Origin: Lachancea dasiensis
Taxonomy: Eukaryota > Ascomycota > Saccharomycetes > Saccharomycetales > Saccharomycetaceae
NCBI GenBank assembly: GCA_900074725.1
Contig: LT598455.1
Span: 1,346,527 to 1,410,526, forward strand
Direction: 5' to 3'
DNA length: 64,000 nt
Shown here: positions 10,750-21,280 of the stretch, one piece after another
Numbering within the stretch: the first letter of the stretch is position 1
Layout of the letters: each line of letters opens with the position of its first letter
The notes under the pieces: model-generated
Database searches by the model: none
Told to the model about the DNA's origin: nothing
Seen by the model: only the letters and a program-made list of their open reading frames with translations
Position numbers and translations under genes: made by a program

Positions 10750-13014
10750 TCAAAGATTAAGGGCACCATATACACCAAGGAGTTCCATATTGTTAACAAT
10801 GAAGGGGTTTAGAGAGGATTGTTTGGAACTCTCAAGGTCTTGTAAATTGGAATCAGGAGTGGCATATTCCAGACTTTTCAATTCCTGTTCAGAAAGTGGA
10901 ACTTCCCTACTGAATTTTGAATGAAAAGTCTTACGCAGAATGTTCACCATGAACTTGAAGTTATTGTACAGATTTGCGGTCGACAAAGAGACATTGAGGC
11001 TATCAGACAAAGATGCAGACTCAAAAGGGGCAAAACGATTTGCAAATGCACTGTGAAGACGCGCCACAAGCTTAACGTCCTCCTCAAAACTTGTTGCGTC
11101 TTCTTGTTTAGACAGAGCATACACGAAGATTTCAAAGAAAGCCAAATTAATGGTCCACTGAAATGATCTGAAATAGCTGGACAGATTTAGGTCGTACAAT
11201 CCAAGCGCACCTAACAAAACCTCTCTTGCCGTTTTAACACTTTCGTAAAATGGAGTTTCGACATTCATCAAACCACGTTCTTTCATGTATGTTTGAATTT
11301 TGAACACTGCTTTTTGAACATACATCAAATTTATGCAGAACGTAAATTGGATGTTGTAAATAAAAAGCCTTGACATGGAAGTCGGAAGATCGCTGCTTTT
11401 TAGAAGTTCTGTCAAAGACGGATTATCCAGCGCTTCTAGGGGTCTCATTCCTGCCGGAAGCGAGAGCCTGAAAATCTCCATTTCTTTCAGCAGTTTTTGT
11501 GCATTTCTATACTGCTTTTCGGGGTTGATAGTTGCCGAGGGTGCGTAGAGATGGCTGTAAACACTAGACGCGATATCAATTAGCCGACAAAAATAATACC
11601 CACCAAATTTATCAAACCCTGTTTCCTTTACCACTAGGCTATACATGTCTTTCGCAAAAGAAGGGCCACAAGTAGGGTGATTGGTGGAAGCTGCCAATGT
11701 TGTTTGGGCCAAAAGATCCAAGGGAGCAGATAGTGTGCAAATAGATGTGCTGGTATCGTAGTTGGCCACTACCGGGGGTTTCCCTAAGATTAAGCTGAGT
11801 TTGCTATCAAAATAGCGACAGATTCCCCAAATTTTCTTTCTCCGGTCGACCTCCTGGATTGGTAACCCCTCGTAGGATATTTCAGCGTGCAGGCCCTGAT
11901 CCTGAGCCAGCCGCACAGCCAGCGTTACCATCATGTACGACGCATGGAGAGCACCAGTAAAATCCGTGTACGCCATTAATGACAAAAAAGCTTGCAAAGT
12001 ATCGATTCCCTCCGGTAAAATTGACACTTGGTGATAATGGAAAAGAGCGTTGGAAATGAAAGTGTCTTCCAGTTCGCGGAGTTTTGCGTCATCTTCCACC
12101 ACCTCCACTACTCGACGATGAACACCCTCGATGTGCGTCTTGTAATAATGCTGCTGAAAGTGGACAATTAGCGCCAGCGCCACATGAAGTGTGATGCAGT
12201 GAGAACGCCTCAAAGATCGTATTCCACCCTCCTGGTATTTGTTGTATATTTCGGACACCTCTTGATACGGCACAAACGACACGGTCTGGAGGCCCGATCG
12301 ATCGAAGATATCCAGAAGCGTTTCCAACACCGCGTTTTCCGGCAATGGCTTGAGACCCAGGGGTACTGGAAACAGGTTTTCCGTCTTCTTCTGCCGCAGA
12401 AAATGTGAGTACCAGCCGGACAAAAAGGAAATCTCCAGTTCCGAGTTCAAGCTCTTGGAGCGGATCCATTCCAGGCCCTTAGGCGAGAATATGGCGTACG
12501 AAGAACACACGCCAAAATCCCCTGAAACGCTGTAGGTGGGACCATTTTCCATATATTCCGAGAGACCAGAGCTGCCCGACGTCGAATTGGCGCTTGTGTT
12601 CCCCGCTGCAAATTTCCCAGGACTATTGTCGCCTCCTCGTTGGCGAGGCTCGCCGCTGTTTTGTAAAACCACCTTCGCCAGCAAATCCAGCGATGTGACT
12701 CGCTGCAGCGGTAGCCCGCCAATCTGTAGCCTCGACCGCTGCTCCCCGTACATGCCCCGTCGATTGCGCTTCCGAACACGCCCATTTTTCGGTCCTGGCG
12801 AGCTGGTTTTCAGACTTTCGGCCACCTCGATGACCCGTTTTTCCAAACACTCTATTTTCTCCATAATCCTATAAAAGTGGTCCACTTTGCTACCCGCCAA
12901 TGCCTCTTTCGCACTTCCATCTTCCACAACATCTGAACTCATAATGAGACTACTGTTAAAAGCTCTTGAGTCCTTTCTTCCGGTTCTTGATACTTCTAAC
13001 TCTTCTTCACACAT
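10750..13014 (-). CDS. Fungal transcription-factor-like protein lacking a zinc cluster
   Basis: About 754 residues from the ATG at 13014. The open frame extends to 13071, but only from a TTG. A later ATG at 12942 is an alternative start. The body looks like the middle homology region of Zn2Cys6 factors, with FSPKGLEWIRSKS, ALHASYMMVTLAVRLAQDQG and DRRKKIWGICRYFDSKL. Near the N-terminus is a coiled-coil-like stretch (FYRIMEKIECLEKRVIEV) that in relatives follows the zinc cluster, and then a basic patch RKRNRRG. No CX2CX6C cluster is present in the protein or on this strand up to PSE1. It may be a regulator without its own DNA-binding domain, or a truncated gene. It is divergent from PSE1 and shares about 325 bp with it. 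Confidence 0.8.
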   Translation of the reverse strand: MCEEELEVSRTGRKDSRAFNSSLIMSSDVVEDGSAKEALAGSKVDHFYRIMEKIECLEKRVIEVAESLKTSSPGPKNGRVRKRNRRGMYGEQRSRLQIGGLPLQRVTSLDLLAKVVLQNSGEPRQRGGDNSPGKFAAGNTSANSTSGSSGLSEYMENGPTYSVSGDFGVCSSYAIFSPKGLEWIRSKSLNSELEISFLSGWYSHFLRQKKTENLFPVPLGLKPLPENAVLETLLDIFDRSGLQTVSFVPYQEVSEIYNKYQEGGIRSLRRSHCITLHVALALIVHFQQHYYKTHIEGVHRRVVEVVEDDAKLRELEDTFISNALFHYHQVSILPEGIDTLQAFLSLMAYTDFTGALHASYMMVTLAVRLAQDQGLHAEISYEGLPIQEVDRRKKIWGICRYFDSKLSLILGKPPVVANYDTSTSICTLSAPLDLLAQTTLAASTNHPTCGPSFAKDMYSLVVKETGFDKFGGYYFCRLIDIASSVYSHLYAPSATINPEKQYRNAQKLLKEMEIFRLSLPAGMRPLEALDNPSLTELLKSSDLPTSMSRLFIYNIQFTFCINLMYVQKAVFKIQTYMKERGLMNVETPFYESVKTAREVLLGALGLYDLNLSSYFRSFQWTINLAFFEIFVYALSKQEDATSFEEDVKLVARLHSAFANRFAPFESASLSDSLNVSLSTANLYNNFKFMVNILRKTFHSKFSREVPLSEQELKSLEYATPDSNLQDLESSKQSSLNPFIVNNMELLGVYGALNL

Positions 13015-13339
13015 TGGTCCTTCCAGTTCATGGAATTCAGTCAATTGAAGATGAGACGTACATAGTGACAAAATAGCAATTTGATCTTAAAAGTATACAA
13101 AACTTTTGTATCGAAAACTTTTCGTTGTTGGTAAGAGACAGAACTTAAGTGAACCTAAGAACAAGGTCTCTAACTTTCGAATAGCATCAATCCAGCGGGG
13201 TGGGAGAGACCGCAGACGTTTAAACAAGGCTTTTGTGTGGATTATTTTTTATTCTGCACTTTTTGGGGGATCATTTTTTTGTGTTTGTAAAAGATAGTTG
13301 CTTGAGTGTCTTGGCCTGCCGAAAAGCTTATTTGTGGCC
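13015..13339. promoter_or_regulatory. Bidirectional promoter between the regulator and PSE1
   Basis: A 325-bp gap separates divergent genes. It is AT-rich with T tracts near 13240-13280, typical of nucleosome-poor yeast promoters. I looked for a missing zinc-cluster exon of the minus-strand regulator here and found no cysteine pattern. Confidence 0.5.
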
Positions 13340-16300
13340 ATGTCAGCACTATCAGACGAGATAAATAGCACGCTTATCGATGTGCTGAATGGATTTTCGT
13401 CGCCGGTGAATGGGGTGCGTGCAGCAGCCGAGGAGGCCCTGAACAAGAACTGGATCACGCCCGACAACATCGAGATTTTGCTACTGTTTTTGGCAGAGCA
13501 GGCGGCATTTTCCACCGAAATGACACTCTCTGCGCTGTCGGCGGTGTTGTTTCGGAAACTGGCGCTGCGGGCGCCTCCTTCGTCCAAGACGGTGATCATC
13601 GCGAAGAACATCACGCACATCAGCGAGTCGGCGCTAACGCAGATCCGGATGACGCTGTTGAAGGGCTTCGTTACGGACCGCCCTGGAGGCATTCGGCACA
13701 AGCTTTCAGATGCGATCGCGGAGTGTGCACAGGACGACTTGCCTGACTGGTCAGAGCTTCTTCCGGCGCTTTTCGATGCCATCAAGAACGCCGATCCCAA
13801 TTTCCGGGAGTCTAGCTTTCGTATTTTCACGTCAGTCCCGCACCTGATAAACGCCGTTGATATCAATAGCGTACTCCCCATTTTTGAGGCTGGCTTCACA
13901 GACGTGGATGACAATGTAAAGGTCGCCGCGGTCACGGCGTTCGTGGGATATTTCAAACAGCTTCCCAAACAGCACTGGTCCAACCTTGGTGTGTTGTTGC
14001 CAAGTCTGTTGAACAGTCTGCCTAATTTCCTCGATGATGGCAAGGACGATGCTCTCGCCTCGGTTTTCGAGTCCCTTATAGAGCTGGTCGAACTGGCTCC
14101 AAAACTTTTCAAATCCATGTTTGACCAAATGATCCAATTTATTAATATTGTTATCGAGAATAAAGACTTGGAAACTTCCGCCAGAACTACTGCTCTTGAA
14201 TTGCTTACAGCCTTTAGCGAGAGTGCTCCACAGATGTGTAAATCTAGCCCCACTTATGCCCAGTCTTTGATCATGAACACCTTGATTATGATGACAGAAG
14301 TGTCTATCGATGATGATCAAGCCTCCGAATGGCACAACTCCGATGACACGGATGAGGACGATGAAGAGGTCACATACGACCATGCCCGCCAGGCGCTAGA
14401 TCGTGTGTCTTTGAAATTGGGTGGTAAATATCTGGCCCCTCCTTTGTTCCAATATTTGCAGCAAATGGTGTCGTCATCTGAATGGAGGGAAAGATTCGGT
14501 GCGCTGATGGCTCTTTCGTCTGCGGCCGAAGGCTGTAGGGACGTTCTCATTGGAGAAATACCTAAGATTTTGGATATGATCATCCCACTCATCAATGATC
14601 CCCATCCCAGAGTTCAATATGGTTGCTGTAATGCTTTGGGCCAAATTTCGACCGATTTTGCTCCACTTATCCAAAGTACTGCGCATGAACGCATTATCCC
14701 TCCTCTTATTTCTAAGCTCGCTCCTCAATCAGTGGATCGGGTGCAAACACATGCTGCTGCTGCCCTTGTCAATTTTTCGGAGCATGCAACTCAAGTCATC
14801 TTAGAGCCTTATCTTGACGGTCTTTTGACAAATTTACTTACATTGTTACAAAGCACCAAATTTTATGTTCAAGAACAGGCACTGACGACAATCGCCTTTA
14901 TCGCGGAAGCTGCTGAGAAAAAATTCATCAAGTACTATGATACCCTAATGCCGTTGCTCATCAATGTGTTGAAGACTGACACCGGTAGTGATAATAGATT
15001 ACTGAAGGGAAAGTGTATCGAATGCTCGACTTTAATTGCACTTGCTGTGGGTAAAGAAAAGTTTATGTCTCAATCACAAGAACTAATAGAGCTCTTTGTG
15101 CTTTATCAGAATCATGGAATCGAGGATGATGATCCCATGAAAAGTTATCTGGAACACGGATGGAGCAGGATATGTCGTATTCTAAGAGAAGACTTTGTGT
15201 CACTTCTGCCCGTAGTAATCCCTCCTCTTTTAGAAACCGCCAAGGCTACCCAAGATGTCAGTTTGATCGAAGAGGAGGAGGCTGCTAACTTTCAACAATA
15301 TTCTGATTGGGATGTCGTTCAAATTCAAGGTAAACACATTGCAATTCACACATCAATCTTGGACGATAAGGTTTCAGCAATGGAACTCCTTCAGGTATAC
15401 ACTACTATTTTGAAAAACTACTTTGCTGTTTACGTGGGAGAGATCATGAAGGAGATTGCGGTCCCCTCTATCGACTTTTATCTGCATGACGGAGTAAGAG
15501 CAACTGGGGCCGGGCTCATTCCAGTTCTTCTTTCCTCTTTGGTGTCAGCAACGGGCTCACAAAACAATGAAGTCTTGCAGTTATGGCACTTGGCGTCCAA
15601 CAAATTGCTAAACGGAATAATGATTGAGCCCATGCCTGAGATAACACAAATGTACCACACAGCCTTAGTAGATGGGCTAGCCATTATGGGCGAAAACAGC
15701 CTCAATGAAGAACAGTTGGCGCAATACACCAAAGGTATATCAGCAAATCTCTCCGATATATACGAACGTGTCAAACAGCGTCGCAACCAGGAGGACGAAT
15801 ACAACGAGGATGTAGATGATGACTTTGAGGACTACACAGATGAGGATCTACTGGACGATATTAACAAGTCGTTGGCTGCAGTATTCAAGACTACTCGTGG
15901 AGGCTACCTCAATCAGATTCAGGCTTTGTGGCCTTTAATTATCACTTATTTGAGAGATGGAGAGGTCATCTTGACCTTATTTGCTCTCTGTGCAATTGGG
16001 GACATGGTGGAAAATGCAGGTTCTGCCACGGAACAACTAAAAAGTAATTTTATCAACGAGGTAAAGGATTGTTTGCTGTCTCCCGATGCTTCTATTCGTC
16101 AAGCTGCGTCTTACGTCATAGGCGTTTGTGCTCAACATAGCCGTGAGAGCTACGCCCAAGAATGTTTGGAATCTCTGGCAATCCTTGCCCGTGTAATTTC
16201 AATTCCCGATTCCAAATCCGAAGAAAATGTCACTTCGACAGAAAATGCGAGTGCTGCAATTGCCAAAATTTTACACAGTTATGGTACCACGGTCCCAGAT

Positions 16301-16618
16301 TATGACAGCTATGTTTCTACGTGGTTGAAATCCTTCCCCATGATACAGGACGAGGAAGCGGCCGCTTTCAATTATAGATTTTTGGGTCATCTGATTGACT
16401 CCAACTCTGCCGCAGTGGCTAGTCCTGCTATAATTCCAAGTATCGTGGATTATGTTGTCCAAGCATTGCATCACAAGTCGCTAGTCGGAAAAAATGCCGG
16501 CGCTGTGGTCGAATCTACAAAAAAGCTGCTGGGATCTCTGCCTCCCAATGAAGCAATGTCTTTATTTCAGAGATATCCACCCGACGTCGTCCAAGAAATG
16601 CAGCATTGGTTCGCCTGA
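13340..16618 (+). CDS. PSE1: Importin beta Kap121/Pse1
   Basis: 1092 residues from the ATG at 13340 (MSALSDEIN); the frame is open upstream only from a TTG at 13298. Length matches S. cerevisiae Pse1 (about 1089). The protein is built of HEAT-type helical repeats throughout, for example NDPHPRVQYGCCNALGQIS and DGEVILTLFALCAIGDMVE. There are acidic loops, at about residue 340 (DDTDEDDEEV) and residue 820 (EDVDDDFEDYTDEDLLDD). This karyopherin imports ribosomal proteins, transcription factors and other cargo with Ran-GTP at the nuclear pore. Position next to PXR1 and GAS1 fits the ancestral order (YMR308C in S. cerevisiae). Orthology is secure. Confidence 0.97.
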   Translation: MSALSDEINSTLIDVLNGFSSPVNGVRAAAEEALNKNWITPDNIEILLLFLAEQAAFSTEMTLSALSAVLFRKLALRAPPSSKTVIIAKNITHISESALTQIRMTLLKGFVTDRPGGIRHKLSDAIAECAQDDLPDWSELLPALFDAIKNADPNFRESSFRIFTSVPHLINAVDINSVLPIFEAGFTDVDDNVKVAAVTAFVGYFKQLPKQHWSNLGVLLPSLLNSLPNFLDDGKDDALASVFESLIELVELAPKLFKSMFDQMIQFINIVIENKDLETSARTTALELLTAFSESAPQMCKSSPTYAQSLIMNTLIMMTEVSIDDDQASEWHNSDDTDEDDEEVTYDHARQALDRVSLKLGGKYLAPPLFQYLQQMVSSSEWRERFGALMALSSAAEGCRDVLIGEIPKILDMIIPLINDPHPRVQYGCCNALGQISTDFAPLIQSTAHERIIPPLISKLAPQSVDRVQTHAAAALVNFSEHATQVILEPYLDGLLTNLLTLLQSTKFYVQEQALTTIAFIAEAAEKKFIKYYDTLMPLLINVLKTDTGSDNRLLKGKCIECSTLIALAVGKEKFMSQSQELIELFVLYQNHGIEDDDPMKSYLEHGWSRICRILREDFVSLLPVVIPPLLETAKATQDVSLIEEEEAANFQQYSDWDVVQIQGKHIAIHTSILDDKVSAMELLQVYTTILKNYFAVYVGEIMKEIAVPSIDFYLHDGVRATGAGLIPVLLSSLVSATGSQNNEVLQLWHLASNKLLNGIMIEPMPEITQMYHTALVDGLAIMGENSLNEEQLAQYTKGISANLSDIYERVKQRRNQEDEYNEDVDDDFEDYTDEDLLDDINKSLAAVFKTTRGGYLNQIQALWPLIITYLRDGEVILTLFALCAIGDMVENAGSATEQLKSNFINEVKDCLLSPDASIRQAASYVIGVCAQHSRESYAQECLESLAILARVISIPDSKSEENVTSTENASAAIAKILHSYGTTVPDYDSYVSTWLKSFPMIQDEEAAAFNYRFLGHLIDSNSAAVASPAIIPSIVDYVVQALHHKSLVGKNAGAVVESTKKLLGSLPPNEAMSLFQRYPPDVVQEMQHWFA

Positions 16619-17291
16619 AACTAACCATCTCTAGTATCTATGTACAATTTTCTGCATCTTTTAATGAACGCCTACACTAATTCCTTAGCCTAGACTGGAA
16701 GGAGTGCAAAAAACAGTGATTGGCCTGCTGGTGAAGATACCGCCGACTTTACGAGTCCTGAGGTATGGAAATCCTTAGTAGATAATGCGACTCTATTGTA
16801 TAGAATGATATAAACCCATTGTAAGGCTGCTATGTGGAACAAGCCTTGTACTTTGATGGCATGGAACCGAACAAAGTTATCCAACTTTACAATGTATTAA
16901 AATATAATTTGCTGTACCACATTATCGCAACATTTTTAACAATGCTACCTGTTTAATTCTTGAAGCTCACAGCGTACCCTGAAAGTGACGAAACCCAACT
17001 AGACTCAAGAAAGATCTAAAGTTTAATACACCATCAAAATCATTTCCAAGCACAATTATATTTATCTGGACGTTCTTGGCCTCAACGGAAAGACCACCCG
17101 TGGGATTACAGTTGATACTTTGTGAATTATAGGCTCACCAATCACGTGACGAGTCATTGTCGTGTGGAAAATTTTTGGCATAGGTGTGCGATGAGCATCT
17201 CATCGCATCTCATCAGAGAGCGCAGGTCGTCGGCAACTGACTAGGATCGAGATAAGTGTTGGATCTTCGAAAGCAGTTACCAGTAATTCAG
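16619..17291. promoter_or_regulatory. PSE1-PXR1 gap with a CACGTG site
   Basis: No gene is seen in this gap. CACGTG at 17143-17148 sits about 145 bp before the PXR1 ATG inside ATCACGTGAC, a good match to the Cbf1 site. Cbf1 control of PXR1 is inferred only. The 64-codon minus-strand frame at 16690-16884 has no features. Confidence 0.45.
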
Positions 17292-18332
17292 ATGGGTTTA
17301 GCTGCAGTGAAAAACAAACAGAAACTGGGACTTGATCCCAGAAACACCAACTGGAGTAACGACACCTCGAGGTTCGGGCATCAGCACCTCGAGAGAATGG
17401 GGTGGAAACCGGGTTCTGGCTTGGGTTTGATGCCAAATTCCACCACAACCCACGTCAAGGTGTCGATAAAGGACGATAATCTGGGTCTCGGAGCGAAACT
17501 GCGTAATAAACAAAAAACAGACGAGTTTGACAGTGGTGAATGTGCGGGTTTGGATGCGTTTCAACGCCTCTTGGGACGGCTCAATGGTAAAGAAGATTCG
17601 GTGAGCAGCGAACTAGAATTACAGCGTAAGGACAATATTATAAACGGCAAATGGGGTATTCACTTTGTGAAGTGTGACGTCTTAGCTAGTACTTGGGATG
17701 CAAAAACCAAGACTTTGAAGACTTACAGCAATAAGTCCGCCAAAAGAGAGCACGAGGATGATGATGCAACCTCGAACGACAAGAATAAAAAGCGGAAGAG
17801 GAGCGAAAAGTCTGCCAAACGCAAGAAAGGCAGTGACTCCCGCCAGGATTCCGGCAGTGGTTCAGAGAGGTCCAGTTCCGGCGATGATGGGAAGAAAGAC
17901 AAAAAGGACAAGAAGGGGAAGAAGAGTAGGAAGGAGAGGGGCTCTAAGGATTTGAATTCCGCCTCGACAAAGATAAAGAAGGACAAGAAGGACAAGAAGG
18001 ACAAGAAGGATAAGAAGGATAAGAAGGATAAGAAGGACAAGAAGGACAAGGAGGATAAGAAAGACAAGAAGGATAAGAAGGACAAGAAGGATAAAGAGGA
18101 CAAGGAAGATAGAAAGGATAGAAAGGACAAGAAGGATAATTTGGTGAAGAAAAGTGAAAAGGTGAGCAAGAAGGCGGACGAATCAACCAGGGATGCTATG
18201 CTGAAGCCTAAAGAAATACAAGACGATAAAATTGCGTCGAGACTATCTGTGCGGTCTAGATGGATAAAGCAAAAAAGAGCAGCTGTCATGGATGCCAAGG
18301 CCTTGAATGAGATATTTATGATTACCGGTTAA
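17292..18332 (+). CDS. PXR1: G-patch ribosome-biogenesis protein Pxr1/Gno1
   Basis: 346 residues from the ATG at 17292 (MGLAAVKNKQ), which matches the S. cerevisiae start; the frame extends upstream only from a GTG. A G-patch lies at about residues 25-75 (RMGWKPGSGLGLM; DDNLGLGAK). It activates the helicase Prp43 in known homologues, serving rRNA processing in the nucleolus. The C-terminal half is a very long lysine/aspartate tract (about residues 229-285) built on KKD triplets. The protein is thus longer than S. cerevisiae Pxr1 (271). The last residues, including SRWIKQKRAAVMDAKALNEIF, are conserved-looking. Orthologue of YGR280C by sequence and position. Confidence 0.96.
   Translation: MGLAAVKNKQKLGLDPRNTNWSNDTSRFGHQHLERMGWKPGSGLGLMPNSTTTHVKVSIKDDNLGLGAKLRNKQKTDEFDSGECAGLDAFQRLLGRLNGKEDSVSSELELQRKDNIINGKWGIHFVKCDVLASTWDAKTKTLKTYSNKSAKREHEDDDATSNDKNKKRKRSEKSAKRKKGSDSRQDSGSGSERSSSGDDGKKDKKDKKGKKSRKERGSKDLNSASTKIKKDKKDKKDKKDKKDKKDKKDKKDKEDKKDKKDKKDKKDKEDKEDRKDRKDKKDNLVKKSEKVSKKADESTRDAMLKPKEIQDDKIASRLSVRSRWIKQKRAAVMDAKALNEIFMITG
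17978..18145 (+). repeat. KKD-encoding 9-bp repeat tract inside PXR1
   Basis: Repeats of AAGGACAAG and AAGGATAAG code for Lys-Lys-Asp, with Glu and Arg variants. The tract runs about 165 bp. It creates a long antisense open frame that is only a shadow. Length is likely to vary between strains, which is inference. Confidence 0.85.
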
Positions 18333-18832
18333 TGCTGAGACGGCTTATATTTTCACCTTTTTAACAAGCCTTTTCCTCTCCTCTTCTTTGACATGCCAGT
18401 GACTTGATCCAACTGATTGTTCTCATGCTACTGAGATCTTACCATGAACTGAAATCCTTTTTTTCATTATGGATATACAGTAGATGATTTTTGATAGATA
18501 TATGACGGGACTTGTATTCCACATCCCTGAACAAGTCATTGTATGTTACCAACTTGCCTGTTAGTCAACTCCAGTGAATAAGAAGCTTGCATAACTAAGA
18601 AATTTGTTTACACAGAAATTTAGAGTACATAGCGACGACCGCTTCCTAGCGTTTTATAGAAGTTTAGATACTTTACAGTCCAATTCTATTATATCATCAG
18701 TGCCTTGAACCTTATCCATTGCCTTGCAATGTTGTTAATTGAAAAAATCAAACCCATTCTTATTCTTGTAATCAACGGTTGACCAGTCATACAAGGTTGT
18801 TTCATATCGATTCGTAAGCATCATTCGTGTCT
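18333..18832. other. PXR1-GAS1 convergent 3' region
   Basis: The two genes converge across 500 bp. The sequence is AT-rich and shows no gene. It presumably contains both polyadenylation regions. Confidence 0.5.
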
Positions 18833-20476
18833 TCAGGCAATAGTCGAAAACATACCAGCTGAAACTGAAACCACGCATACTGCTGCAAACCACAGGCTGA
18901 CGGAAGAGACTGGGTTTATTTGAATACCAGCAGCAGATTCTTTAGAGCTTGATGACGATGCGCTAGAGCTGGAGCTGCTGCCTGAAGCAGAAGATCCGGA
19001 ACTCTTAGAAGCCGAAGAGCCTCCACCAGAAGCCTTGGCAGAAGCGGAAGACAGCTTCGTTTTGCAGGAGGAACCTTGACTGGTGGCACTAGCGAGAGAA
19101 GCAGATCCATCGAAAGAGCAGGCCGATTTTGATTTGTCATTTTTCTCGTAGTACTTGTTCAGCAAGAAAGAAAGCTTGACAGAATTGTCGCAGAATGAGT
19201 AAGCACCGTAATCCCCCGTGGTACCATTGGCAGTGATGTCGCTGCAATCGATATCACCGCAAATTTGGCCATATAGATCACCATAGTCATCCTCATCCAC
19301 ATCGTCACTCAAGACACACGACAATCCGCCTTTCAGACAATCGCAAACGTCCTTGTCCGGAGTTGGTGGGAGGTCCGTTGCGGCTTTCCAGTTGGAATTG
19401 GTGGCAGGACAAGAGAGCGAGGTGGCAGAAGGCGTAAAGGAATCTTTGTTCACAGACGATGGAGAAACAGACTGCAGCTGACTCTTCAAGTTTTTATAGT
19501 CAGATAAAGTACTGACTTTGCTGCCATCAACAGATACCAACCCATAATTGTTGGCCTCTTCAAAGTACATGTAGACAATACCACCAGACCAGACGTCAGT
19601 CATGTCGTCACCGTAAAGCGTTCCGACTTCTTCGAATTTTCTGGGTTGGACGGCATTACAACCGTATTCCGAAAAGAAAGCTGGGATGCTCAAATTGGCG
19701 AAATCATTTGTTCTATCCTTATAGCCAGAAGACTCAAATGACGAAGACCCACACCATTCATACATGTTAATACCATAGAAATCGGCTTTGACGTCGTCAT
19801 CACCACACGCAAAATACTCAGCCATGGGCACCCTAGTGTCCTCATCATCATTCGAAGAGTAACCGACTGGAATATCTCTATATCCCTTATCCTTCATGTA
19901 CTTCTTGGTATCTCTGATAGCTGCCTTGACAAAAGGTGAGGCATCTGTGTTGGACTTGTTGTTGGTGACTTCGTTACCGGCAAAAAAGCCCAAAACGTTC
20001 GAATAGTTAGCCATTGCTTCAACCACACCCGTGTAACGTTCGTAAAGATCCAAATCCCACGCAGGCGAGTCTCTGTTGATGGAATCTGAGGGCTCCGACA
20101 AGTCTGCCACAACGTAAATACCGGCTTCTCCGAACGCTTTCATACATTTGCTATGGTCCAAGGTAGTGTTCAAAGCGTAGACACGAACGACGTTGGTTTC
20201 TGCTCCCAGCAGGTATGGCAAGTCTCTTGAGCAAGTGTCATAGTCTGCCAACGGATCCACAATTGTGGTGGTGTCCGACGAGGACGAGTTAGCGGTATCA
20301 GCCTGGTACGCTACGCCTCGCATGTAGAACTGCGAGCCATTATTCGAGAAGAAAAACTTGTTTCCTTTGACTTCTATGGCTGGGGTATTAGTGTAGTTTC
20401 CACTGTCATCAGCAAGTGCCAGGTTAATCACGCCAAGTAGCGCGCAAACGAGTGTCGAGGGCACAAATCCAAGCAT
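18833..20476 (-). CDS. GAS1: GAS1-type beta-1,3-glucanosyltransferase, copy B (GH72, GPI)
   Basis: 547 residues from an ATG with an N-terminal signal peptide ([15 protein letters not shown]). The GH72 catalytic glutamates are E169 in [10 protein letters not shown] and E270 in FFSEYGCN. A cysteine-rich CBM43/X8 module follows at about residues 370-480 ([22 protein letters not shown]). Then come a serine-rich stretch and a hydrophobic C-terminal GPI signal. The enzyme elongates and branches wall beta-1,3-glucan at the cell surface. It is a tandem paralogue of the gene at 21281-22930, and a 140-bp tract is identical between them. S. cerevisiae has one GAS1 at this place (YMR307W), so the extra copy is a local duplication or was lost there. 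This copy has a longer signal region and a seven-residue insertion before the catalytic domain. Confidence 0.95.
   Translation of the reverse strand: MLGFVPSTLVCALLGVINLALADDSGNYTNTPAIEVKGNKFFFSNNGSQFYMRGVAYQADTANSSSSDTTTIVDPLADYDTCSRDLPYLLGAETNVVRVYALNTTLDHSKCMKAFGEAGIYVVADLSEPSDSINRDSPAWDLDLYERYTGVVEAMANYSNVLGFFAGNEVTNNKSNTDASPFVKAAIRDTKKYMKDKGYRDIPVGYSSNDDEDTRVPMAEYFACGDDDVKADFYGINMYEWCGSSSFESSGYKDRTNDFANLSIPAFFSEYGCNAVQPRKFEEVGTLYGDDMTDVWSGGIVYMYFEEANNYGLVSVDGSKVSTLSDYKNLKSQLQSVSPSSVNKDSFTPSATSLSCPATNSNWKAATDLPPTPDKDVCDCLKGGLSCVLSDDVDEDDYGDLYGQICGDIDCSDITANGTTGDYGAYSFCDNSVKLSFLLNKYYEKNDKSKSACSFDGSASLASATSQGSSCKTKLSSASAKASGGGSSASKSSGSSASGSSSSSSASSSSSKESAAGIQINPVSSVSLWFAAVCVVSVSAGMFSTIA
19575..19714 (-). 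repeat. Identity tract shared by the two GAS1 copies
   Basis: Positions 19575-19714 and 22056-22195 match over all 140 bp, as compared base by base. Sequence on both sides differs, including at third codon positions. The tract covers the second catalytic glutamate. Confidence 0.9.
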
Positions 20477-21280
20477 TGCTCAGGTTTTCAAGCGATTGTA
20501 ATAGTGTTTGTGTGTTGCGTCAAGCACACTTCGAGTAGTCTCTCCCCACGCTGCCGATATCCCGGCTATATATATACGCAGGTATACACACACACACACA
20601 CGCTCACTCAAGCACTGATCATAAACGTCTTCTCCCGTGATCCTTCCAATTCGCGTTGTTCGCTAACAGAAGCGTGGGCACGCCGAGAGTTACCTATTCT
20701 ACCTAACGTAATGCTGTATTCACGAAACTATGTACAAAAACCCTGCCATATCTCATCAAAAAAAGACTTCCTGGTGTTCTGGCTTCTGCCGAGCGGCTTA
20801 GCACCACCATTATCGCGAAACAAGTGCCAGTATTATCTCATGTTCCCACCAGCATTTCTTGGCCCGTACTGTACAAGGCAACCATCAGTAAGAATTGGTC
20901 GAGAACTTTCACATTCTTTCAAGAAGTAAACAATATAAAAATAATATTTACAATGTAGTACTATACGATTTTCAACGGTCTACAAGTCCAGAACTCAATA
21001 GCCAACAAGCCAAACTCAGACGGAAGGCAAGAGACCACGGATGAGCCACAAATTCGAACTTTGTACACCAAATACACCACGCGCCAACAAATGTGCAAGG
21101 GATACGTTGAACAGGAATGCAGAGCCATGTAGTTAGAGTAGCAGAAGGGTTCTCGCCAACTGGACAAGGAGATTTTCCAGCAATGCCTTTTAGAGTGGAA
21201 GAAAACTATATAAAACACAAATTTTAGAATACGTACCTTCGTGGCAGTATCGCACGCTTTTTATGGGTGGTTATTCACGT
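20477..21280. promoter_or_regulatory. Gap between tandem GAS1 copies
   Basis: This 804-bp stretch contains the promoter of copy B, with a TATA-like run TATATATA near 20570 and an (AC)n microsatellite at 20584-20601, plus the 3' end of copy A. No gene is seen. Short frames here lack features. Confidence 0.5.

Noticed and set aside
13298-13339. Upstream extension of PSE1 from a TTG codon
   Set aside because: Homologues start at MSALSDE; non-ATG starts are rare in yeast. The same reasoning moved the starts of PXR1, FKS3, SCW, the FLR1-type gene, the AIF-type gene and the zinc-less regulator.
13249-14253. 334-codon minus-strand frame
   Set aside because: Lies fully antisense to the start of PSE1, has no family features, and PSE1 is certain.
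17723-18298. 191-codon minus-strand frame rich in Ser, Leu and Phe
   Set aside because: It is the antisense of the KKD repeat in PXR1; repetition alone keeps it open.
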